The notes under the pieces: model-generated
Told to the model about the DNA's origin: nothing
Seen by the model: only the letters and a program-made list of their open reading frames with translations
Database searches by the model: none
Source: Dimorphilus gyrociliatus
Taxonomy: Eukaryota; Annelida; Polychaeta; Dinophilidae
DNA: 64,000 nt
Reading direction: 5' to 3'
Assembly: GCA_904063045.1 (NCBI GenBank)
Contig: CAJFCJ010000002.1
Location: 3,467,891-3,531,890, forward strand
In this document: positions 49,479 to 61,525 of the stretch, piece after piece
Numbering within the stretch: position 1 is the first letter of the stretch
Layout of the letters: every line of letters begins with the position of its first letter
Made by a program: the position numbers and the translations under genes

Positions 49479-50766
49479 ATGGACTCGAATTTTGTTGGAG
49501 ATTATACAAGGATGAACTCTTTTCCTAATTATTATCCTGAGCAGTATCCTTTAATCGGACAATGGGGAATGCCTCAACAACCAATTTCTTATCCTGAGCC
49601 TATTGGCCCACCGATGCATCAAGTAAGTATATTATTTCTTTTTAAAGATTTTTCTTGGCAAAAATGAAACATATTTATAGGCCTTTATTGAGCATTTAAT
49701 GTAACACAGTTTTCTCGCGATCGAGAATGTATTCTTAATTGGTCTGCTGTGATATTTGCACTTGATAACTAATTAATTAACAGATTTTTCAAAATTGGTA
49801 TTTTTTCAAAAGACGAAAAAGATTGAAACTAGCAAAAGAAAGAGACAAATAATAGAAAGTGACGAATTTCGCTTGTTCGTTTTGTATAAAAGCTGTCATA
49901 CAATTGTTTATAGTTAACGAAGGTGGTGTTTGGTATTTTGGCAACAGTCTTGTCTTTTACGATTTATTGGGTTTTTATGTATCAGATATTCTTACTTACA
50001 TTATTATATAAAAAAAATGCCTTACCTGTCAGACCTCAGACAGTTTGAGCGTCTTGGTAAAAAACAAAAGAACTAAAAAAACAACGTCACACTCATATAG
50101 AGGTTTTAAATCTAACAGTGTGATAATTTCAAGGCTATTATAAAATTGTATATATTTTCTTTTTAATAGATGCAGGACCAGCGTGAAGAAAGATCTCATC
50201 GTTTAACTTATACAAAATACCAATTAGAACTCTTGAATGCCATTTATTCGAAATTTAAGTATCCGAATCAGCACCAAAAACAACTATTGGCTAAAAGAAT
50301 TGGTATAACTAGGAGTCAGGTGAAAATCTGGTTTCAAAATAGGAGACGGAAAGAAATTACCGAAAAACCGTGTCAAAGAAAATTTATCGAAAGAAAATGT
50401 GTTCCTCAAGCTGTTATAGATAGTGTAATAGCGGAATTATCTCAATACGATAATGAATTTAAACATAAAAACGTCGCTGCCTATTTAAAAACTAGTCCGA
50501 AATCTACTACAAGTTCCAGTTCGGATGAAGACTTACCTAAATTCGTACCGAAAGGTCAAGATAAGCCATCGTCGGAACCAATGTGTGTGAAAAATCCTCC
50601 AAATGCTGTCGCACCCGCTTGTGGCCAATTTAATGAGCAATTAGTGGCAAGAAAAACGGATTTTACAGTGTACGTTCCAAACTCTTCGACCGTAAGAGAA
50701 TTTTCTTGCTTCAACAAGGACAATTCACCGTTATACTTTGATACAAGTAGTTATTTATATAATTAA
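49479..50766 (+). CDS. Divergent homeobox transcription factor, 246 aa
   Basis: Exons 49479-49622 and 50170-50766, phase-0 intron of 547 bp. The homeodomain spans about residues 55-114. Core positions are kept: L16, Y20, W48-F49-Q50-N51 and R53, in QVKIWFQNRRRKE (98-110). Gln50 and the YTKYQ helix-1 start point to the ANTP class and resemble posterior Hox or Cdx proteins, but helix 2 (HQKQLLAKRIGITRS) is unlike any standard Hox. The N-terminus is Pro/Tyr-rich with a single Trp (IGQWGMPQQP) that may mimic a hexapeptide. The C-terminus has a Ser run (TSPKSTTSSSSDEDLP). Nuclear DNA-binding regulator; target and orthology unknown. No Hox neighbour lies within this window. Confidence 0.88.
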
Positions 50767-51622
50767 GAGTTTTTGGTATATTATTTTGTTTGGTAAATTT
50801 TCTCATGTTATTTATAAATCAGATAAAGAAAAGAAAGTTATTAAAAAAAATACCCGAAAAAGAAGTTATAAATAATTTTCATCACTAATAAATAACTTGA
50901 ATTTCTTAGCAAAATAAATGTACAATTTTTATTGACCAAAGCGTAAAGACAATTATAACATCAGGCACTTTAGTCATTCTCAAGCCGAAAAATACGAGAA
51001 GTGTAAGTTTTTTTTGTGTATACTTTTGCATACAATGAATAAATCTGCAGCAAGCAGCTCTTTTTTTAGTTTTACTTCATCATAAGAAATATAAAGAAAA
51101 AGATATTAAACAGTAAACAGAACGTCATGAAGGTAACATAAATCATTTTGTACAGTTTAAGCAGCCAGTTAGAAAAAAAAGATTTGTTAATATACTAATG
51201 TACATATTAAGACAAAGATAAATATGAAAAAATTCTAAACTCTGTCCCACAACCACATTTCTAATAGAAAATAAAATTTAAAAAAATATAATACTGTATT
51301 AAAAAATGAGTACATATTAAGCTAACTTTTTGATACCAGGCAGAAAAGTTAGAAAATTACATATATATATATATATATATAGATTCGTTTTCATGAGATA
51401 GACGTTACTCTATATATATATATATATATATATCTTTATTTTCTATATACTGTAAATATATATAAAATTATACTGAAAAATTTACTTACAGTACAGATAT
51501 TGCTGGGTATATACTCACATACATATATATATATATATATATATATGTGTGCATATATATATCCAAGACGTGAAATATTTATACGGTATATATGTAGAAA
51601 AAAATAAAGGGTCTAAAAAAAA
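50767..51622. other. Intergenic between convergent genes with TA tracts
   Basis: The 3' UTRs of the homeobox and RhoGAP genes meet here. Three (TA)n tracts occur within 190 bp. There is no coding sequence. Confidence 0.6.
51360..51546. repeat. Cluster of three (TA)n tracts
   Basis: TA runs at about 51360-51380, 51410-51433 and 51522-51546. They lie just beyond the RhoGAP stop codon. Confidence 0.85.
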
Positions 51623-54600
51623 TCAACTAGCTGAACTCAACTGTTCAAATCTGTCCTTCAAACTTCTGACACTCTTGTTGCAATCAGAATTATTTTCTTC
51701 CATTCCAGGTGTCCAACTAGAGCTCATACTTTTGGGTAACTTTATTTCTGTTTCTTTGCTCTCCGGTTCGTAGGTCGAAAACCGATTGGGTAAAGTATTT
51801 TTTTGGGTTGGTTTTAAAACTTGAGCTGGTGTTCTGTCAAATGTAGCCGGTTTTGTGACTTTTAAGGAAGCTGCTGGTGAAAGTGTGTCAAACTCGAAAG
51901 AACTCAGGCGTTTTGTGATCGATAATCTATTATTTTCTTCGTCAACTGTTGAACGTATAATCGATGGAACTCGGGTACTTTGTGATCGCCGAATGCTCGA
52001 TTCGGTAGACGATTGAGGGGAAGACGTTGCAGTAGGAGTAGATGTAAACATTTCAGCCAGGCGTCTGAAATTTATCATACTTGAAATAAGAATATTTGAT
52101 TAATAAAATTATTGCGCAACTTTAACTAAAAAATAACAAGAAACTATAAAATTAGTAGAGAATAAATATCTCTTAAGGGAAAAAATATCGCAAAGTTTTT
52201 GGGACCCTTAAATCTCAATTTTCTTTTTTCCGTTGTTAATTCATGATTAGCTACTAGAAAGTGTTAAAATTCAATATAAAGACATCTAAAGTTAAATTCG
52301 AAACGGAGTGTAGTGGCAAAAACGTAGATCAATATAAAGAGTAAGTTAATTTTTGTTTTGTTACAATGGCAATCATTAATTTTTTGCAGAAATTAATCAA
52401 ATAAAGCGTAGACAGATGAGAAACGTTAAATTTCTTAAAAGAACCACAAATAACTATTGTAATAGAATTAAATATCTTTAAACTCTTTTCAAGTTCTCAG
52501 AAGCACAGTCTCTAAAGCAGTTTGTATAGATCGCATGCAAGCCAAGTTTTATAAAAAAAATATATATATAGAGTAGATAGTTTGTAAGAGCATAAAAGTT
52601 TATAAAGCATGGCCAAAGATTCTTATTTATACGCGTATAATGATAATTAAATGAATGGCAATTTAGCTAACTTGTCATTTAGAAAGGACCTGCAAAAATA
52701 TGTAAGATAGTATGAAAATAAGGTAGAAAATATACATAAAATGATAATGATGTTATATACATAATGAAAAAGTACTAAAGTAAAAATAGAAAACATTAAT
52801 TATTTCGAGTTTTCATTCCCATAACTTGTGAATGATAAGCTTTAAGAAGAAATTGATGAAAGATCTATATAATAGATAAAAAAATAAATAATAAAAAAAA
52901 GAAACTTAAAATAGCAAAGCCTTTTTATAATTTTTTGTTCAATAAATTCATCTGCTCAAATTTGTTCATTGATTTAATACCATTTATGTATAAATACATC
53001 ATTTGTATGTTAGAATTATGCATACCATATATTTGATACACCCTATATGGCATGTAGATTCTATTGCTAATAGAAAATTCTTTCTTACCTCACGCTTCCT
53101 TGTTTTGATGAATAAGAGGAATTATTAGTTGAGTTCTCTTCATCTCCTTCAATAGCTACTTGTTTTTCATCTTTTTCATCCTTAACTACTTTAGCTGAAA
53201 ACATTCGGCTAGTTTCACCAAACTTTGGCAAGTTTTCAGTTTTTCGTTGGGTATCCGGAGTGATATCTATTCTCTCTTGTGATTTTTGACTTGTTGTTAA
53301 AGAAAAAGTTGAGGAAGTTTTTGTTTCTAATTGTTTTACACCAGAATTAATAGGCCTTTCTCTGCTCCTTAAGGAGTCAAGGTGAGACTTAATAACATCT
53401 TTTCGAACTTCAGGTTCTGGAGCACTTCTAGCCACGTTGCTTTCAACCGACCTTCGAGGCTTTGGAATAGGTTTAGAACTAGCTTTTCCACTAAAGGAGG
53501 ATGTTAAACTGGGCTTGACTTTCACTGGAACGTTTTCTTTCACTTCCAATTGTTCAATTGTCATTTCATCAAGACTGTCTATACTACCTGATAGTCTAAC
53601 TTTTTTCTCCGGAGAATTAACAGTAGACTGACTGGAATCTTGTGATTCTTGCTTATTTAAAAACGGAGAAGACGAAACTTTTCCGAGATTGTTAACTTGT
53701 TCAGATTCTACAACAGAATATCTTCTTGCGACTTGTAATATGGGAGAATCAGCCTTTTCACCTATATTTTTTATACTTCTCTTTTTTGTAATTGGATCTT
53801 GTTCACTGGAATCGGACAAGTTTAAATCGATACGCTTGTCATCAGTAGCAGATATACAACTTTCATTTTCCGTTACATCAACCTTTTCAAATTTGTCAAC
53901 TTTAACAACATTTTCATATGAAAATTGCTGACGACGCTGAAAGTAGACATTTTTATTCTGTTTACTATTTTCTAAGGAATTGTTTTCACGGAATGTAGGC
54001 TTATCGTTATCGAACTTTTTTAAGTTTTCAACAAAACTTCCTTGTGACTTATCTGTGACAGTTTCATTATCATTTTGAGGCAGTTTGGTGGATTTAATTT
54101 TTGTAAATAATTTTTCACTGTTGACATTAGCAGGATTCTTGTTCATTTCGTCATAACAGATATTTGACTTTTCTTTTTCATTTGTTTGAGCTTTCTTTTC
54201 CTCATGAAAACTATCAATAATAGATTTATTCGACTTGGAAGACGATGGAGACCTCAATTCTATATTTTCTTTAATATTTACAGGGTCTCTAAAGATTGGA
54301 GTACTTTCTCCGAATTGAATTATATTTTCTTCCCAAGGCGATTCTACTTTTTCTTTAAAAGGTGATTCTACTTTTTCTTTCAAAGGCGATTCTACTTTCT
54401 CTTTCAAAGGTGATTCCACTTTTTCTTTCAAAGGCGATTCTACTTTTTCTGTCAAAGGCGATTCTACTTCTTCTTTCAAAGGTGATTCTGCTACTTTTTC
54501 TGTCAAAGATAATGACAATTGTACGTCTTCTTCAAAAGACGATTTAATTCTCTCTTCTAACAACGATTTAACTTTATCTGTCAAAGGCGCCTCTACTATT

Positions 54601-57600
54601 GGCTTATCTTCAATTGGAGAACTTTTTTCACTGGTAAAAGCATCATCTAAATGATTATCATTTACGCTGGTTTGATTGTTTAATGAACAAGTTGAAGAAG
54701 TGGGAACAATACTCTTCTCTTCTTCCTCAGGAGTTTTGTCTAAGGAAAATCTAGAAATTTGTCTATGTGTAGCGGCAGGACTCATAATTAAATCCGAAGT
54801 AGGAAAGGGTTCATCAATAATTGTAACAGGAACTTCTTCTTTTTCATCTGAGGTGCTGGTTAAATTTGAAGTTCTTTCCAGTTCCTCAGATATTTCATTA
54901 AATTTATCTATGTGAACGGATAGTGGGTCTGTGGAGGATTCATCAATAGTAATCAAATCTACCGAGACATTTTTTTCCTCAAATTTACTAAAATTTGAGT
55001 TTGTAATGGAAGGAGAAAGCTGTTTACTCCAGGCTTGGGAAACTTCGACTTCCTCTGGAAGCGTAGCAGTTGGGAATTCATCCTCAGTTAATTCTTTTTC
55101 ATATCGAGGACACTGCTTATAGCTGGAAAAGTGGCTATTCTTAACTTGTTGTAAATTTTCGTAAATCGGTTGCTCTCTTCGGAAAGTTGTAAAAGACGAT
55201 GTACGCTCCCTTTCGTAATCGGGAAATTCTTTGTCTTCTTTAGTTTCGTCAAAGCCTTTTAAAACAGAGCTAGCTAAACTTTCTTGTGAATTTAAAATTT
55301 CAAGACTATTTAAATTTTCAAAAAATTCCGATCTTTGTTCAGCTGGAGGTTCAACAATAGCAGCCGAATCTAATGAACACGCTCGGTGATGGGTAAGACT
55401 AAAATTAGCTTGTTTAATGCTTGGTCTATTCATTGGTGGAGGTTCTGAAAACATATAAAAATAATTAAAATCAATAGTTCTTCATAGAAAGAGAAAATTG
55501 TTTAATATAATTAATTAATAACGATTTTTTTAAACTGAAGAATTGAATTATATTTAACTTACTAAAAGTTTTAGTTTCAACAGAATTCCAATTATCGCTC
55601 TTTGAATAATTCTCATTTGACTCCAAACCAATAATATCTGAATAAAGGAAATTATTGCTTTGAATTACAAGATAAATTTTAAGCGTATTCTCGAAAACAT
55701 AGCTAAAAAACCGTTTATAAAAACAAATCATCTACAGTGCGATAATGTCTATAAAAAAAAGGGACCACTACACCAACCTGGTGAAGGATTAGCAAAAACA
55801 GTACATTTGTCCAAGGATTCAGCACTTTTCGACAATCTAAATGGCTGATGATGATGTCTCCATTCTTCAGGAATATCAGCAGCTGTAAGCGTTAGTGATT
55901 TCCCCGGGTCCGAAGCTTTTAAAAAGTGGGAAGGGATTTTGAAAGGGTGGTGAAAATAAACAACAGTCATGCTTTATATATTTACAATGGTCAGGGGATA
56001 AGCATCACATGAAAACTACTTACTGGCGGTAAATTTACTTGACTTGGATCTCATACTTCGGGGACTCTTCCTAAATAAAGATGATTTAGAATTACCTCTT
56101 TTAGATTTTCTGAATGAACAGTCAAGAAAAGAAATCATTGTTTAAAGAATCATTTTGAAGCAAAAGTACAGTAAACCACACAATGAAAATAAGATTTAAT
56201 TAGAGTTTAAGCATTATAGTTATTTTTTTTTTATTAAATCATTAGCTACCTAGAATTTTCTTTTTCGTATTCGAAATTTCGGCCCAATTTTCTATTTTTA
56301 GCCTCTTCAAGCGAAATAAGCATACTATCTGCACTTAATCTACAATCATATTTTGAGGGTGTTGACACAGCTAAGGACTTAGGTCTATGCCTTTTAATAA
56401 TTCCGTCTACATCTTGATACTTTTCATCCCCAAATACTTGATTTGCATAATTAATTAACAGCTCGGTAATTGTTGCTTGAACAGCAACGTCTTGCAACAT
56501 ATCACAACAGCGCTGAGGAGTTTCAAGGCGCTTAGAGCGAAGTAAATTTGGAGCCCAAACAATAGATAATTGTTTAGCGTGCATATTCGTTTCATATCCT
56601 CGAGAAGCCACTCGGGCTAAATGAAGAAATAGGAATCGTGCAGTTCTAGTGGGAAAAAAAATTGTATTACTTTAGAAGTTATTAATAAAGATTATTGTCA
56701 ACGAACTCTTTATGGACCGGTGGTAATAGTTCAACTACATTACTTATTCTCATTGGCTTGTCCTCCTCCGATTGAGCATATTTTACAGCATCCTATTATT
56801 ATTGTAAATTAGAAGTGCAATTTAATCATAAATAATTAAAGATGGATTAAATAACTTACCACAAACTGATCGTATAATTGGTAAGTAAGCAGGGGATTAG
56901 GCAATTCTCTAAAATACATTTTCAATAGTGATGATATACTATGAATATCTTGAAGAGTTTCTTCTTTGGATAAATCAGGTTGTCTATTCTCATCAAAATC
57001 TAATCTTAGCTTTTGAATGTTGGAGTTGATACCCGATAATCTATAAATTCCGTCAACAATTCCATGTTTTTCTATAATTTCTGCGCAACACTTGACAATG
57101 TCCGGTATTTTATCCTTTGCGTCTACGTTTACCACATGTTCGCCTAAATCGCAGCCAAAAACTCGTTCTTTTACTATCCCTTTTCGTTTCAAGTGGGTTC
57201 TAGAAGGTCTTGAAGTAAAAAAATTGAGAAGGAAGGCAAAAATTTTCCCGCGGGAACGTTGTACTGCAATAAAATAATAAAGATATGTTTAACTAATTTT
57301 TATCTACATTGAAGAGTTTTATTTAAAAAATAAATTTCTATTTAACTTGCGTATAACAAAACAATTTCATTGTTAGAATTTCATGTTTTTTTTTAATTAA
57401 AGTTTTCAAAAGAAATATTTACCAGGTTTTATTGGAGTATTTTTCAAGTTGTCCAAACTTTCAGGCAGTTTAGATCCCAACAGTTCAACACATTGTCTCG
57501 GAAAGTATCCGACCTAACATATCAAACATTTACGGTAAAAAATAAATAAAAGAAAAAAAATGTTTTTACCAACCTCAACAGTTTTATCTCTCTGTCTCTT

Positions 57601-60600
57601 TCCTCTCCACCAATGAGCAGGGGAGTCAGGCATTTCAATAATCGATACCATATCACCCACTTCTACAGAGATTTCGTCAAATTCTTGTTTTACATAAGGT
57701 TTTGTAACAGTTCCACAAGCTTTAGCTGGTATGTTGATCAACGTACTTCGAGCATGAATTAACTTTTTACCAGAATAATCCATCTGTGAAAAATGTGAGT
57801 ATTTCAATGAGTTTTGTAAATTTTGCTATTAAACTTCTTCAAAACGATAGAGATTGAAGTAAAAAGAAAGAAAGAAATTACAAATCTAGAATAATTTGCT
57901 GAAGTTCAACAAGTGAAACTGAATCGGAAAGACAATCAAACCCTTGCAATAAATACTACTATAAATTAGTAGATATTGGACGGTCAATGCCGTATCCTTT
58001 TCATTTTTTATAGCAATATTAAGCATCCCAATAACGGTAATAGCTTTTACGAGGGAACCGAATCTATTATTGTACAAAAAAGCTGTTTTTTACTCTAAAT
58101 GATCAATATTAAAGTATTGATCAGTGGTGGATGAAGAATGCTTCCTAATTAAAGGTATAATAGACAATATCCGACATATATATATTATAAACAACAAAAA
58201 GACTTTGCATTAATGTATTTTACAAACAATTAAAAAAGCAGCCATATTCTTACGTAGAAAACGAGAAATATTGTAAATAATTAACAAGATACGAATAGGA
58301 AAATTTTAGCGTTCGGGCAAAAAAAATGTGCTATTTAGGTAATAAAAAAATAATCTCGATTGTTCGTAGGAGAAAGTGATGGTTTGCATTTGTAAGCATA
58401 AATAACTGACTATCAGTTCTATCTTGGAAAGATATTACCAAACCTATATCGGTGGTGCACTTTCTTCATTACATTCGCATATTGAAATATATTGAAATAG
58501 TATACTGTATAGTTTATTTTATCTATCGAAGTTACTATAATTTAACTAAATATATCCCTCTTCGTGAAATTGGATTTAAACTTTCTTTAATGGTCGCTTA
58601 CTGCTAATGTTCTATGGCCTCTATAATAAAGTTTCGCATTAATGAAGGACAAAATAGGTTTCAATTAATAGTAAATCGTAAAAATATCTGAAACTGAATA
58701 GTATAACTTAAAACAATTTCACTATTAATTATATAAACTGTTACCCTACACTGCTTTTTGTATCTCTATAATTTGAACTGACAACAAATATTTATAAATT
58801 AAGACTGAAATAACAAGAATATTAATAATTAGGCTAATTTAGTTTTTTTTAAGGATTATATTCCAAATACAAAAACAGACATTGACCAAATTTTTCCTTC
58901 CTATTTATATACAGTTATAATATGAGCTAAAATGGTTTGCTTGGTATTATTTATTGCTATAATTATTATCAGGCTGCGCACTTAGTATGTCCATGAGATT
59001 CTGAGAGTATTTTTGGCTATGTCTTTTGCACAAAAATTCTTTAATCAAGCTTTGTTTCTGACCATTTTTTAAGAAATAAATGACGAAAAAAAGCAATATA
59101 CTTTAAATCTAAATAGTATTTAAACCATTTAAAAAAGGAGTATTTACAATATACCGATATAGTATATATTATATGTTAAACAGTTTACTTTATTATATAC
59201 TAAAGGTATCTAATTACTCCTAACATTGAAGAATGTTTTTTTTTTTTTTGAATTTGAAACCAGTTCGATAATACAATTACTCTTACAAATTTAAATAATA
59301 CCCTTGATCATCATTACAATTATCTTCAGAAAAATTCTATTCTTACTAACCTCGAAAAAATTTAATACTGTACTACATGGTACAGTTTTTCCAGAAACAG
59401 CCATTGTTGCAAATTTAGATAAATACGTTTGTAAGACGCTCTTGCTATTCTGTAAAACAAAAAAAATTAGATATGTTAACTCGTTAAAAGTTTTTATTTT
59501 TAAGTTCAATTAATTCAATTACTTTATCGTATTGTCGTAGAACTTTTAAATCTGTCAAGAGAGAACTATGCCTTTCCCAAATACATTTGTGTACAGCTTC
59601 GTCTAGAGCTAGAAAGTCATCTAGAGACCGTCTTACGATCCAAACATTAATATTCATCTCTGCATCTTTTACAGTTACCTAAAGAAACACTTGTTAGTAG
59701 TCTTTTCATTTGTCAATTTAATCAAATTACTTTTATGGTGAATTTTCCATTATCCTCAAGTAAGTCACTTTTCTTTCCGTCCTGATCATTGTTGCATATA
59801 ACCAACTGCAGAAAGAACAAATATTAATAATAATGAGGCTAATTTGGATTTTTTACGTTGATATATACTGATATATTGTGCTTAGTTATGCTTTTTACTA
59901 CGAAATTGTTGTTATCTAGTTCCTGTTGAAAGAATTCTGCGTAATACTGAGAAAAATTAACAAACAATTAATATAAAAGCTCTTTTAGCAAATAGGCATG
60001 TGATTTCACCTTTTTACTATCTTTGGTTTGTAAAAGAGGAATAGTGCTTTTCTAAAAATAACTCTAAAATCGATCACTACCCTAACTGTAGTGGATACTC
60101 TTACGTTATTGATTATTTTTTCTAAACAGGATAGACTATTACATTCCTTTATCAAGCTCTGTTTATTCATTATACTTAAAACTAATATGTAACATATACG
60201 TTCACCTCTTAGAGTATTTAAACTTATTCATAGACTTATAGAGCAAACAAGGACATTACATTATCGTAGTAAACCGGAAAATTTTTGCTCTTTGTTGACA
60301 CTAAATTATTCGGTCGTTTTTTTATATACCTATATTGTATAAAGTAAAAATATAACTCACCGCGAGATGGTTGAAACATTTATCGCTATAATCGTAGTGA
60401 AAATGTGGTTGATCCTCCAATTGAAAAACGGGTCTGTTACCAAAACTAGAAAAAACAATAGAAAAGTTTTCATTACTCACCATAACATTCTCTTCCAAGT
60501 ACTAAGAGCCTACTAATGATAGCAAACAATTAACTGTTTTGTGAACTACACTAAATATGATTTCCGTTAGCACTTAAATAACGATCTAGACATTTAGAGC

Positions 60601-61525
60601 AATACAGTTCCCAATTTTCAATTTTATATTTTGTTGTTGAACAATCAACTTTGATAATTAGAATTTTGCGAGTTAATCCTTGTTTGGACCTTAATTAATT
60701 GACAACTACAATTGGAAAGTAACTGTAACAATTAATAGTGGTAAGAATAATACGAAACAGGAAGAAAGGTTTAACTAGTAGAGAGTTTGAATAATGAGAC
60801 AATACATATAACGGTAAACTACAAGATAATGTAAATATATCGTAATATTCCCCTAACATAAAGTTATTTGCTTACGGGAGAAACTTTTTGATAAATATTT
60901 AGGCTGATGAATAATATTGCTTTGAAGCATTTAGATGTTTTCAATTGAAAATATTTTTAACTAGTCTTAATATTTAGTTTCAACTTCCTGAAAAGTGAAC
61001 CCTTAGTGATAACGATATTAAACCTTGTTTATATACTCATTGAAGTATTAAAGTAAGATCAATTACAATTATCAATCAGTCTTCTTCTAAAATATAAACA
61101 TAATATAACCTAAAGAGTATGTATGTGATTTGAAAGGATTTACTGATAAATTACAATTACCTTTAACGTAAGACAACACTCTTTATAAATAAATAACAGT
61201 TTATCCTAAATTGAAATGAATAGCCATTTAAACAGACGAATGGTATCATGATCGCAACTCTTTTTTCATATACTCGGTATAATTCATTTGAATCTAACTG
61301 ATTAAAAATCACTTACTTTGATGATGTAGGTTCTATCTTTTCAATCGAAATATCATTTTTATTACTAGAAACACGGCGGATCTGGAAGAATAGGATTAGT
61401 AATTATAGTTTATCGTGACGACTTGTCAATGACTCAAGCATGAAGTCGACACTTGCCTTGGACCCTCTTCCATATTCTTCCTTGAGTTGAGAATGGGTAC
61501 GATTCGAGTGTCCTCCCTCCGCCAT
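51623..61525 (-). CDS. PX-SH3-RhoGAP protein of the ARHGAP32/33 type, 1610 aa
   Basis: Rho-family GTPase-activating protein. Sixteen exons close in frame: 61457-61525, 61317-61381, 60361-60445, 59731-59805, 59523-59678, 59351-59449, 57574-57783, 57423-57513, 56860-57263, 56707-56792, 56250-56645, 56024-56109, 55778-55915, 55563-55637, 53089-55444, 51623-52064. PX covers about residues 75-183 (VWIVRRSLDDF). SH3 is about 205-265 (VEVGDMVSII, HWWRG, GYFPRQCVELL). RhoGAP is about 318-505: arginine finger R358 in DGIYRLSG, then LPNPLLTYQLY and NMHAKQLSIVWAPNLL. The order and spacing match ARHGAP32/33 (p250GAP/TCGAP). The remaining 1100 residues are Ser/Glu-rich and disordered. Cytoplasmic regulator of Cdc42/Rac-type GTPases. 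Intron 1 uses a GC donor. A further 14-codon exon near 59910-59950 is possible. Confidence 0.9.
54334..54500 (-). repeat. Coding minisatellite in RhoGAP tail, 24-bp unit
   Basis: About seven imperfect units encoding the octapeptide V-E-S-P-L-K-E-K in the disordered tail. The copies near the centre are almost identical at the DNA level, so the array is likely to vary in length. Confidence 0.88.

Noticed and set aside
54334-54500. Regular 24-bp array considered as a CRISPR-like repeat
   Set aside because: Units are contiguous without spacers and lie in frame inside a coding exon: a protein repeat.
54362-55122. Leu/Ser-rich plus-strand frames over the RhoGAP tail
   Set aside because: Antisense products of the long coding exon and its 24-bp repeat.
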